This document shows positions 54,725-64,000 of a DNA stretch of 64,000 nt, one piece after another (within the stretch, counting starts at the first letter, position 1; every line of letters begins with the position of its first letter). The DNA lies in the NCBI GenBank assembly GCA_020466095.1, contig CM035806.1:62172059-62236058 (forward strand), written 5' to 3'. The position numbers were made by a program, and so were the translations under genes. Below the pieces are notes generated by a model. It was not told the origin of the DNA, did no database searches, and was given only the letters and a program-made list of their open reading frames with translations. This DNA comes from Chlorops oryzae. Its lineage: Eukaryota > Arthropoda > Insecta > Diptera > Chloropidae.

Positions 54725-55230
54725 ATGTAGGAGTGTAGGTCTAACTCTTCTTCTTCCTAAACCCTGCAATGTGTTCGAGCTACGCTGCTTCAACATTTGC
54801 ATATAGCACGAGGAAAAGAAAAGCATGCAATGGCAGCGAAATCCTTAGCTCTGCTGTGGTGAAATGCACTGCCACTTTTATTTTTAATTTTGGGCGATTT
54901 TCGAGTGCATTACATATAAAATATCTACCAAACTCATAAAATGATATGAAAAGCTTGAAAAACATAAAACTAATCAAGGAAACTCAATGTCAAGGAGAAA
55001 TAGATATTTTTTAGTCCTACCCTGTCCACATAACTTTTTGATCACTCTATTTCAGCAAAAATGCTAAATTCTATGTACAATCAAATTCGTAGCCGTAGTC
55101 AAAAATGTATGTTAATTTATTACGAAATGAAAACATTCGTGCACATTAAGCAAAAACATATCGTAATACATTTATTAAAGTTTAAATTGTGAACTTTTCA
55201 AGCAATATAAAAAACCGAGCTGACGCCGAG
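54725..55230 (+). mobile_element. CATGTAGG-family element, left part
   Basis: Terminus plus body as in 49092-49560, continuing to 'gagctgacgccgag', where it meets Penelope sequence. No right end. Confidence 0.7.
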
Positions 55231-56044
55231 TTTCTTTGATCCCTGAATATGAAGTAGTTTTCTTCCATGCAATGCTGCGTTAGTTGAATGAGGTTGATAA
55301 CTTTGACTTTGTTCAGTTTCTTCTTCAATAGTTCTTCTTCTAGGATCCTTATAGCTTCTTAAACGTTGACGCTCGGCTATAGTGCTTTTACGTCGAAGGA
55401 CACGATTTCTTCATCCTCGTTTATGTTTTCTTGTTGTAATTTTCTGGTGAACTCCTTGGAGTTTTTTACTGAAAACTCTTTTTCGTTGCCTTAAATATCC
55501 GTTAGTTCTTTAACTAACCATTTTGCGATGCGATGGCACGGGGAATTATTGGCGGTAATAATTTCTCTCATTTCTTTCCCTGGTTTGTGTATTTTTGGCA
55601 AGGCTTTGAAGCGAGGAAGTGTCGGCGCTGAAACTCTCACAACACAACAGTTTAGCGAAGAACAACTGAAATTAATGGAGATATATTTTGTACCTCCAGA
55701 ACCCAGCGGGATATTTGTTTTCCATTACCTTATTATTTAAAGAATTCATCAAAGAAATTAGGATCGAAGCAGCTTTGACGAAAATTGTAATGCATACAGA
55801 GCGTAAAATGTCACATTAAATAAGGAGCTTTTCGTTTAAATAAGCATAGTGAATTGGATCTCTCTTTGGCGTAGTGGACAACGTATTTGCTTTGCAATAT
55901 AAAGGGCTGGGATCGATTCCTGCCGGTGGCTATAAAAAAAGGTGTACAAAAATGACGACTTGAAAGCGGCAAAGTAAATTTTAAAAAAAATTCTCATATT
56001 CCAGTCATAAAGTTAAGTTTTTTCCTCCCGCCTCCAAAAACCTC
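55231..56044 (-). mobile_element. Penelope-like element, copy B (5' part)
   Basis: Inverse of 16937-17717 with high identity: reverse transcriptase N-terminal part, then the tRNA-like segment at 55865-55935. It retains 'SFDVKAL' (catalytic motif A), missing in copy A, but has stop codons right after it. It ends at the CATGTAG(C)AGTG terminus near 56046. Confidence 0.82.
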
Positions 56045-56045
56045 C

Positions 56046-56230
56046 CATGTAGCAGTGTAGGTCTAACTCTCGACCATATATTACAATATGTGGCACTCTA
56101 CAACAACTATGCTTGTTGAGTTGAAGTAGACCCCCGTTGCATGCATTCTTATGGCAAAATCAAAAACGTAGCACGCCCCCGAGAAATTCCGGGTCCGGTC
56201 TAACAAATCTTTTTAAATCTTGTAACATTA
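56046..56230 (+). repeat. CATGTAG-type terminus followed by copy of the 25676 repeat
   Basis: 'catgtagcagtgtaggtcta' at 56046, then 56083-56230 repeats 25676-25840 almost word for word. Confidence 0.72.
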
Positions 56231-56490
56231 CCCTCCTCATAAGCGCCGCATTCCAAATGTATTTTAAAAGACGGGGTTTTACTCGTACATCACAAAAATC
56301 GTTTGCTGCCACCTCGCCAAATTTTCAACCGCGGCGCAGATCGCGCTTTTTTGGCCATTTTTTCACCCATTGGGGGTCGATTTTCGCCCCTTATGCCACC
56401 TCTCTGAGGTGGCAGCAAACGATTTTTGTGATGTACGAGTAAAACCCCGTCTTTTAAGATACATTTGGAATGCGCCGTTTATGAGGAGGG
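56231..56490. mobile_element. MITE with long inverted repeats, TA-flanked
   Basis: Arms of about 90 bp beginning CCCTCCTCATAA and including 'acggggttttactcgtacat' and inverse. TA at 56229-56230 and 56491-56492. 260 bp; Tc1/mariner-type MITE likely. Confidence 0.85.
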
Positions 56491-56492
56491 TA

Positions 56493-57049
56493 AAACACGT
56501 GCTAGCTCCCGGACTATTACTGACAGACGTAATCGCCTGAAATCAGAGATTACAGAAAAAGTTTTGTTTTTAAACTTCAACAACTAAATTTTAACTTATT
56601 TTTTTAAAGTTTAATGTGAAATATGAAAATATTGTCAAACTTTTAGTTTTATTCATATGAAGAATAAATGTTTTGTTAGTGAAAATGAAAAAAAAAGTTT
56701 AAAATTATATCTTGTTTTGTATTGAAAATGAAGTGTTTATGGAAGTCTAGTACCCAAAACATCAGGGGTTTTCACAAGAGTATGTTGAATACTGTTTTGA
56801 TTCTCAAAGTTCGTATTTGGTATGCTCAAAGTATACAAATTACGACTTCACAATAATAATCTGTGTCAAAATTATCTTGTCAATACACCGCGACTAATTT
56901 AGTTTCAAAATTCAAAGTACTCAGTTTCGAAATAAAATATTCGATACTTTTTCTATTAGTATCGAGTACCGACTGGTACTTTAAAGTACCGAAAACCTCC
57001 ATCACTATTCGGCAGTACTGCAGAAGTAGTGAAATTTCCGGCTGGGGTA
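56493..57049. other. No recognised gene
   Basis: AT-rich; a 'cagtac(t)' and 'agtacc' word cluster near 56945-57050. Nothing else. Confidence 0.4.
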
Positions 57050-57231
57050 CTCGAAAATCTCCCAAAATTAAAAATAAAAGTGGCAATGCATTTCACCACA
57101 GCAGAGCTAAATATTTCGCTGCCATAGCATGCTTCTCTTTTCCTCATGCCATATGCCTATGTTGACGCAGCGTAGCTCTAACGTATAGTAGGGATTAGGA
57201 AGAAGAAGAGTTAGACCTATAGTTCTATATG
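57050..57231 (-). mobile_element. CATATAG/CATGTAG-family element, terminal part
   Basis: On the minus strand CATATAGAACTATAGGTCTA leads into the body shared with 49092 and 54725. This hybrid terminus links the CATATAG and CATGTAG groups. Truncated at about 57050. Confidence 0.7.
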
Positions 57232-57237
57232 CTAGAC

Positions 57238-57431
57238 CATGATACAAAGAGAGAAAGATACCGCCACTTTGGGTACCGCTATTTTGTAGCATTCGCATTG
57301 TTGTTGTTTCCCATGCTAAAGTTTAGTTGTGACGTTGAGCTTAACATGCAAAACAACAACAACGAAGCTCTCATTTTGTATTTGTGACATCATCGGGCTG
57401 AAGTGGCGCTATCTTGTTTTCTTGTATCATT
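57238..57431. mobile_element. MITE with CATGATACAA ends, 8-bp duplication tgctagac
   Basis: The left end CATGATACAAAGAGAG and the inverse right end AATGATACAAGAAAAC share ATGATACAA, and both continue to 'gccactt'. The duplication tgctagac stands at 57230-57237 and 57432-57439. CATGAT ends plus 8-base duplications resemble the P superfamily. Confidence 0.8.
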
Positions 57432-57629
57432 TGCTAGACGACCAGCGAGCAATACAAGAGTGAGGAATAGAACGCGAAACTGAAATTTCAATAAAAGTCT
57501 GCACTAAAAATTTTTTTTCTGAAATTTTAAACTATAATAATATTCTTTGGTTTTATTGAATTTTTTTTTATTAAGAATCGATAGTAATAGTAATATAGAG
57601 AGAGAAGCATTGGATCGCTTTTGGAATTT

Positions 57630-57957
57630 TCAAAGCGTCAACTTAAACTTTATGAAACACATATATCGGATACAAGTTTAATGATTACCCAAAACAATGT
57701 TATACGTATTGAGTGCAACATTGTGGGCGGTTCATATGTTAACAGTACCTTGGCACACACCTTACATGAGTTCTCTATAAATGTTGAACCATGATATAAA
57801 ATAGACATATGTAATTCCAAATAATGTTATCTATTTGCCTGTGATCGTCAAAGAGATAGGTTCAATTGGGGTTAGACTTGTTAACGAAAACGGTGTATTA
57901 TTAAATTTTCAAGGAGAAACAATTACATTAAGACTCCACTTGACACCTGTTGAATAA
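57630..57957 (+). pseudogene. Polinton/adintovirus-like virion-protein remnant (first of block)
   Basis: Two frame pieces (about 57630-57800 and 57805-57957) resemble a small protein that I associate with insect Polinton/adintovirus-type capsid gene blocks, mainly by its position before the capsid-like gene. A stop and at least one frameshift break it. Assignment is from memory of the family and needs a profile search. Confidence 0.4.
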
Positions 57958-57969
57958 TTAGCATCAGCT

Positions 57970-58158
57970 ATGATTATATTTAATAAAAATGGTGTGAACG
58001 ATGGTTCTTCTATCAGTTTATCTTCATCTCTTGTACATAACGCATCAAGAATAAGCAAAGAAAAAATTCTTATAAAAAAGCCATTAAGTATTAAAAATAG
58101 AAACTTTTTACAATCATTGGGATTTACTTACATTAAAAAGAAATGCATAACATCTTGA
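57970..58158 (+). CDS. Small open frame between virion-protein remnants, unknown
   Basis: A 62-codon lysine- and serine-rich frame from ATG at 57970. Its stop overlaps the start of the next frame at 58143. Compact overlap like this is typical of virus-derived blocks and suggests it belongs with its neighbours. No function is assigned. Confidence 0.35.
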   Translation: MIIFNKNGVNDGSSISLSSSLVHNASRISKEKILIKKPLSIKNRNFLQSLGFTYIKKKCITS

Positions 58159-58797
58159 GAGTTGGAGAACTACCCGTCTTCGATGAGTCTATTACAAAGA
58201 AAGAATATCACACATATCAACCATATTTGCAATCCTTTAACAACAATGATGAGATACGGATAGCAATTCAAAATCAAGTTCTCTACGTTCTACCTCATGT
58301 ACATTGAGGAAGTTGTTTCAATTGGTTCCGAAAATGCAGAACCCAAAGGAGTTAAATTTCGAAATAATTGTATTGCATATCTATTTGAGGAAATACGTTA
58401 TGAAATGAATGGTGTGGAAATTGATCGCACACGGTACTTGGGTCAAACTTCTACTTTAAAAAATCTTGTATCCTTAAACAAAAATACAAGTACAATGTTG
58501 GAAAATGCCGGTTGGTCTCTGGAAGAAAATATTAAACCAGCTGTAAATAATGGCTATTTCAATTTTTGCGTACCACTAAAAATGTTGATGGGCTTTGCCG
58601 AAGACTGTGATAAAATTATGATAAATTCAAAACATGAGCTTATCTTGCTACGTTCTAGATCAAATGATAAGTCTGTCTATAGAACGGAAGAGAGTGAAAA
58701 GGATAAAATTAACTTAAACCTCTTAAATGTTGCTTGGAAAGTTCCTCAAATTCAATTATCCGATCCAGCCAAATTGAAAATCTATACAACTTTAAAG
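58143..58797 (+). pseudogene. Polinton/adintovirus-like major capsid protein (double jelly-roll) remnant
   Basis: The first frame starts at ATG 58143; near 58280-58300 the frame shifts and the second frame runs from 58297 to about 58797. There a LINE fragment replaces the rest. The N-terminal sequence and the following conserved block resemble capsid proteins of Polinton/Maverick and adintovirus elements in insect genomes. Only about the first 215 residues survive, well short of the usual length. One frameshift and a 3' truncation make it dead. Confidence 0.5.
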
Positions 58798-59470
58798 AGG
58801 ATATCTCCCCGCGCATGACATATTGGTCCTACTCAAGCGTTGTAAGACCAATAATGACCAATAATAACCTATGCTGCTTTAATCTGGTGGCCAAAGGTCA
58901 GACAAAGGACCACTGAGAAAAAACTAGGGAAGCTCCATAGGCTGGCATGCGGAGGCATCACAGGGGCAATGAGAACATGCCCCACAGATGCGCTGGGTGT
59001 CATAACGGGCATCCCACCAATTACCATCCAAATCCAAAAAGAGGCGATGGCGAGTGCACTTCGATTGCACAACACCACAAGCCTTAAAAGTGGGGATCTT
59101 CAAGGGCACCTCTCGATACTCTTAAACGTATTCGACGACCCAATTATGAAGATACCAGATAACATACAGAGGAAACTGTATCTAACCCGCAGGTTCGAAG
59201 TTAACATCACTGAACGCGGGGAATTCAATAACGTCCTGCTCCAATTCGACAAGGATTCGCAAATCTGATAAACAGATGGATCCAAACTTGAAGACGGAAG
59301 TACGGGCGCAGGCATCATGGGACCTAGGTTCCAAAAAGCCCTTCCAATGTGAAACTACCCAACCATCTGTCAGGCAGAACTATATGCGATAGAAATCTGT
59401 GTCCGAGAATGTTTAAAAAGGAAGACTAAAGGGACCTCTGTCCATATTAAAGGCCTGCATCGATCCATCT
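58798..59470 (+). pseudogene. LINE pol fragment: RT C-terminal part and RNase H
   Basis: The start reads 'SPRMTYWSYSSVVRPIMT', the post-catalytic region of LINE reverse transcriptases. Then come the helical linker (58969-59268 open) and an RNase H start 'TDGSKLEDGS' near 59270, with 'QAELYAIEICVREC' after it. Stops and frameshifts are frequent. Presence of RNase H indicates an I/R1/LOA-like LINE. It truncates the capsid remnant upstream. Confidence 0.72.
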
Positions 59471-59559
59471 ATTCCACTCATGCAAACAGATAAAACAGTT
59501 ACGAACCTGATATTTTTGGTACACATGCGACAAAGAACATAGTAAATTCGATGCTTTTG

Positions 59560-60173
59560 CTTTTTCGATTGAGTAGATGTCGATACAAAGTACAGGTAAA
59601 TTAATCAATCCAAACTCTTTAATTTTGATTGTTAAAAAAAACTAATTTGTTATTGTTTCAGAGCAGAGAAAACTGCAGTGGGCCCAAGTGGAGGAGCGCC
59701 ATCTGATTGGCACTACTTCACAAAGGTACACGAAATTTTGGGCACCCACTGTATTGAGAATGTCGACTGTTACATTGAAGAGAGTCTGAATCGTAAGTTA
59801 GCAGAATTTTTTTTATTTGTTTTTAATTGAACAAAACTAAATTTTTTAAGCCATTCCATCATCATGGTCGCCTGCTTCAAAAGAATCAGATGCCGTACCA
59901 CCACCAGCATTTGAAGCAGCTGCATCATCATCGGAATTGAGTTGCACCTCACCGTCATCAGGGTCACCGCCACCAACGCCAACGCCATCAGCTGGAAGGA
60001 AAAGAAATTTTCAGCATCAAATACTGCAAAATCTTGAAGAAATACAATGTCGAGCAGAAAACCAAAATAAAGAAATGCTAGCTCTTGAGAGAGAAGGATT
60101 AAGCATGTTTAAAAACTTCCTCGACATGACAGCTGACTTTAATAACAAAATTTTGGAACTTTTGCAAAAATAA
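59560..60173 (+). CDS. PIF/Harbinger accessory Myb/SANT-like protein, spliced
   Basis: Three exon pieces are joined by GT-AG signals: to 59595, 59662-59792 and 59851-60173. The middle one encodes the end of a trihelix/SANT-like domain ('DWHYFTKVHEILGTHCIENV'). The last has a proline/serine-rich linker followed by a helical C-terminus ('MLALEREGLSMFKNFL'). PIF/Harbinger elements carry such a protein, which binds DNA and helps bring the transposase to the nucleus. It converges on the transposase gene and their 3' ends overlap. The first exon start is not resolved. Confidence 0.65.
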
Positions 60174-61264
60174 AGATTGTTTTGTCTTACCTATAAAAGA
60201 AGCTATAGCTGTTCTTATTTGTTGTCCATTGGCGTCAAAATCTGCCAAAATAGATGAGCTCTGAGAGTTTGGTTGTTCTTTTTCTCGTGTTGCTAGCTCC
60301 GTCAACCATGTATTGTTTATAATATCGTTCCGCTGGTTCAAAAAGTTGTGCACTACGCAGCACGCTTTTATAACTGCATTTGCATTGTCTATGTTATTGT
60401 CGATGCCTTTCCCTAATCGGCGGAAGCGAGCTTTAAGCTGACCAAAACAATTTTCAACTACGCGCCTGCACTTCGAAAGCCTATAATTGAAAACTTTCTG
60501 GGTATCACTTTGTTCCGTCGAAAGTGGATACGGCTTCATTAAATTTGGGGACAATTTAAACGCGGAATCTCCCAATATACATATTGGTATGGGCACATTC
60601 GAAAGTGTGCGGCTTAAATCTCTGAATAGCTGGCATTGCATCAGTTCTTTCTTCAGTAAACTCTTCTCGTAAATTGTGGAGTCATTGCATCTGCCAGGAC
60701 TGCCCACATTTAGATACATGATTCGATAACTGAAAATTGCTCACTTACCGATAATCCACGAGTGCCAGCAATACGGTGGAGTACCATCCTTTGTAATTGT
60801 GGTAGGCATCCTTCCCATTAGGGTGGACTTCTATATGGCAGCCATCTAAGAAACACATATATACATATTAAAATTTTATTGCTTTCAGCTCGTACTCGCT
60901 TACCAATTGCGCCAAAGCATTGCGGGAATCCCATTGCCTCGAAACCTTTTACATTTTCCTCGATTCTTTCTCTCGTCAGTGGGAAGTCGTTCATGCAAAG
61001 CGGCCGCAAGATCACCCATACTTCTTGGCAAAATTCCATGACAATGGAGCACACAGTAGACGTTCCAACGCCGAACATATTAGCTATAGTACGGTACTCC
61101 GAAGACGACCCCAGTGCATACAAAGCTATGTTATCATATATAAGTTTCATTAGTGCAACTCTAACAGGTCCATGTCCTTTTACATTTCTTGCAAAAGCAT
61201 GGCCATCTAACATTTTCTCTACTGAATTTGGAGCATAAATAACACAGAGCTTCCTTGAGTCCAC
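60099..61264 (-). CDS. PIF/Harbinger transposase (DDE_Tnp_4 type), spliced
   Basis: Exon 1 61264-60904, exon 2 60845-60749 and exon 3 from 60729 connect in frame through two short GT-AG introns. The helix-turn-helix region lies in exon 1 ('YRTIANMFGVGTSTVCSIV'). The catalytic acidic residues sit in 'FGAIDGCHIEV' (across intron 1), 'NVGSPGRCNDSTIYE' and 'ENCFGQLKARFRRL'. No stop interrupts these exons. A possible further donor at 60191 leaves the exact C-terminus open. The N-terminus may have another upstream exon. It would target TWA sites; the PIF-type MITE at 50425-50594 has the expected duplication. Confidence 0.8.
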
Positions 61265-61709
61265 TTCCTTCCATTATATTATATATCCTATAGATACAAG
61301 AAGTTAATTTTTCTGTATTTTTCTATATTCAAATAAAAAATTATTCACTCGTAAAAAAAAAACCTCTTATTACATATTATGGATTATGCCTACGGGGGAA
61401 ACCATGTAAAAAAAAACGCGCCCTGCATTCTACCTCGAAGGTGGTGAGGAAACGAGTGCATCGTTATAATATAGTCGTTTTCTCGGCGCTCTACTCCGAA
61501 AACGGTTTATTCTACAGAAAAATTCAAAAGACATTTTTTGTAGACAATTTCACGACAAACAATTTTTATAATAACCTTTATTGACCTTTGAGCAAGAGAT
61601 CGCTTTTTTCGCCGGCACGATATCAATGTCGATTTTTCGAATTGCGACTCGAAATAAGCTATCGCATCGATTTGCGTATCGCATCGCAATACAGAGTAAG
61701 GCCCCTCAA
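61265..61709. other. No recognised gene
   Basis: Upstream of the transposase; element terminus not found. Confidence 0.4.
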
Positions 61710-62760
61710 CAGGGCCGAAAGTAGAGCTGAAGGGGCCCCGGGGCAAAACCAAATTTGGGGGCCCCACCTAAAAATTACTCGTCACAATAATATTGTGCAA
61801 ATTCAAAGTAAAAATAAAAGTATTTTGTAAATTTTTATTCACATTGTTCGTGTTCGCCGTCGCAGCTACGCAGCCGAACCTTTAAAGCGCGGCGAATTAA
61901 CCAACTCCTTCTTTTTTTTTGTACGACTTCGAAGTTCGAGTTCGAGCGACTTCTGGCCCTTCAACCGATACCAGTCGAAAAAGTAATCTCGCTTAAAAAG
62001 CTCGTGCGCGCACCATCACCCTCCGTAAAAATAATTGAACAATCTAACCGTGAAAAGAATTAAAAATCAAATCGTCAAAAGAATTAAAAATCAAATCATA
62101 AAAAGAATTAAAAAAAAAAAACAAGAAACAAAACAAACCCCAATTCAAGGTGAATTGAGAAAACCACGAAAAGAAGAATTGAATAAAAAAAAAAAAATAA
62201 AACCAAACCAATTATACAGTGCACTTAAGTGAACTAAAAGTGAAATAAAAAATCTACATCGCCAAGAAGGCAAATTTGTTTTATTTTTTTTTTACTACTA
62301 TCCATTTTATTACAACACCGCCAAGAAGGCGTCTTATTTAAATTTATATCAAAAACATCAAAATAATCCGCGTCGCGTAATCGTCGACCGATAATTCAAC
62401 GCACTTGGCATTCCCCAAAATCCGCAGCGGAACACAAGGTACGTCATCTTGTTCTCTTGCCCCTCATATTAACACACATCTTACACTAACTTTTACAAAC
62501 AGTCGTGATATTCATGATATAGACTTGATTCAAGGTATGTGATAATCGAATGAATAAAATGTACAGACATCGTATATTATAAAATATAATTATTTTCAAT
62601 ATCTCGCAGCTGGCAGCAGTTTTTTGGTACAAAAAATATTGACATTCAGATAATAAGAACAAAATTTTTTTGCAATGTTTTGAACGGGTTAAAAATTTTT
62701 TTCCCATCCCCTGCCAGGGGGCCCCCTAGCCGGCCCCATTGTAGTTTCGGCCTTGCCCTG
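61710..62760. mobile_element. hAT-like element with CAGGGC and GGGGCCCC ends
   Basis: The left end CAGGGCCGAAAGTAGAGC and the inverse right end CAGGGCAAGGCCGAAACTAC share the opening bases and a 'ggccgaaa(g/c)ta' word, and both lead to 'ggggcc' blocks. No matching flanks, so the duplication has decayed. The interior has a threefold 'aaaagaattaaaaatcaaat' repeat near 62052-62115 and a 'cgccaagaaggc' word twice. Confidence 0.55.
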
Positions 62761-62880
62761 AACATTTCAAAAAATGGAGTTGGCGCTATTTCACTCTAAG
62801 GCCGACGATATTTAGTTTTAAGGTTTTTTTAAATTGAATTTTTTCTTGTTTTACCTTTTAAATTAATATAAAATATAAAA

Positions 62881-63927
62881 TATGTTTAAACCTGAGTGGG
62901 AATACGAATTCTTTTTTTGCATGAATTTGTCGGAAATGGCCGAGTGTCTAATTTGTTTCAAAGAAATAGCAACGTTAAGGAGAGATAATTTACGTCGGCA
63001 TTATTGTCGATATCACAGGGACCATGAAAACTTAACGCCCGAGGACCGTATCTAAAATCTATATGAGCTTAAACTAGAATTCATGTCGAAGCTTAAAAGT
63101 TTACGTGAGCACAACCTGCCAGAGGACGTCAATTCGGCACAAAAATTTAAGGCATCATATGTTAGTTTGGCACTAGCCAAAAAAGGCAGACCTTTTTCTG
63201 ATGGCACATTTTTTAAAGACCTCGCGGTTTCCGTATTGCAATGTTTTGGCCAAGAAGGTGAAAGCCTAGCGAAATTGATTGGAGATGTTCCAATTTCAAG
63301 GACCACCGTGTCACGACGGATCGAAGATATTGCTTCTTTCATTTTCTCTACGGTCACGCAAACTATCGTCCAATCTTGAGTATGCTTCGATATGCTTGGG
63401 TGAAAGTACCGACATAACGGATACTTGCCAACTCCTTATATGTTTTAGATCCGTTGACTCAGACTTTAGAGTCAATGAAGATTTTTTAAGTCTCTTTTCG
63501 TTACATGGACATGCAACAGGGGCAAATGTATATATAAGGCAGTTGAAGAGAAAGTGTAAGAAAAGATAAGCTGTCTTCTGTGTGCACTGATGGGGCAAAG
63601 GTCATGGTTGGAAATTATAATGGTTTCGTTGGTCAACTCAAAAAACACAATAAAACAGTCCCAACATTCCATTGTATTATACATCAGGAACAGCTTTTTT
63701 CAAAATCCATTGGTTCAGGTGATACAATGAAGGTGTTGATTTCGATCATAAAACAAATTAGAGGTGGACATCACGCACTCACCCATCGAAAATTTCGAAC
63801 ATTTTTAGACGAAATAGAGTCAAATTTTTCCAACATTTTACTTTATACCGAAGTAAGATGGCTAAGCAAAGGCAAATGTATTGATCGCCTGTATGCATTG
63901 AAAGCCGAAGTTCGTGAATTTCTTTGA
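62881..63927 (+). pseudogene. hAT transposase pseudogene (ZBED/GTF2IRD2-like)
   Basis: Starts 'MFKPEWEYEFFFCMN' with a zinc-finger-like segment ('ECLICFKEIATLRRD', 'RRHYCRYHRD'). A TAA stop near 63053 precedes the frame 63083-63379. Further frames carry 'STDITDTCQLLICF', 'TDGAKVMVGNYNGFVGQL', 'HCIIHQEQLFSKS' and 'YTEVRWLSKGK', in the order known for GTF2IRD2/ZBED-type hAT transposases. At least one stop, one deletion (near 63370) and one frameshift (near 63565) break it. The C-terminal dimerisation domain is not seen before the window ends. Close relative of 31387-32616. Confidence 0.85.
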
Positions 63928-64000
63928 ATGTGACGGACTGGTTGAGTCACTATCATTAGCGGAAAAAAAATAAGGATTCCAAATTTTTGTTAAATTTCGC

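Noticed and set aside
62040..62232. Lysine-rich 65-codon protein
   Set aside because: It translates a threefold 'aaaagaattaaaaatcaaat' repeat; no domain or independent support.

Overview
The window is an AT-rich stretch of an animal nuclear genome, most likely a higher dipteran fly. Evidence for this: spliced transposase genes with GT-AG introns, DINE-1/mini-me (Helentron-related) repeats with (GACA)n tracts, a rosa-type DD41D mariner, a Himar1-type irritans mariner, other mariners, and Penelope, Merlin, PIF/Harbinger and hAT elements. The species assignment is inference. I recognise no intact single-copy host gene. Almost everything identifiable is transposable-element DNA, much of it nested, plus a 100-N assembly gap (18283-18382).

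Layout. 1-6240: DINE-1-like copies, short TIR elements and a DD41D mariner with an open transposase frame. 6257-14777: one old hAT-type element (TIR CAGTGCCGTAGCAA, 8-bp duplication gtcttgta) that has swallowed a Tc1 remnant, two nearly identical DD34D mariners, an I-like LINE and a hairpin MITE. In both mariners the LINE sequence sits exactly at the right terminus. 14786-21000: a canonical hammerhead ribozyme motif (15056-15102), a DINE-1-like element, a Penelope-like element with the assembly gap and a second hammerhead-like motif at its 3' end, and an intron-containing Tc1/mariner-type pseudogene.

25168-50251: a second hAT shell, about 25 kb, with an identical 8-bp duplication (cctcccgt) at both ends. 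Inside it are two more mariner copies, several hAT MITEs with intact duplications, a hAT pseudogene, a Merlin transposase gene with an intron occupied by a mariner, a Himar1-like mariner, complex TIR elements and one copy of a 2.1-kb near-perfect duplication pair; the second copy is also inside. Just after the Merlin stop codon is a textbook histone-mRNA 3' stem-loop (36116-36131). 50261-57440: a nest of MITEs, including a family ending in CAT(A/G)TAG with 8-bp duplications, and an inverted copy of the Penelope element.

57600-64000: remains of a Polinton/adintovirus-like capsid gene block, a LINE fragment, a PIF/Harbinger element with its two convergent spliced genes, a G/C-rich-ended hAT-like element, and a hAT (ZBED/GTF2IRD2-like) pseudogene running to near the window edge.

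The open mariner frames (7503-8528, 12896-13921, 3304-4371) and the nearly intact Himar1-like copy suggest the most recent activity. The hAT shells are the oldest layer. The best candidates for something undescribed are the Merlin/histone stem-loop association, the hammerhead motif at 15056, the repeated LINE insertion into a mariner end, and the CAT(A/G)TAG MITE family.
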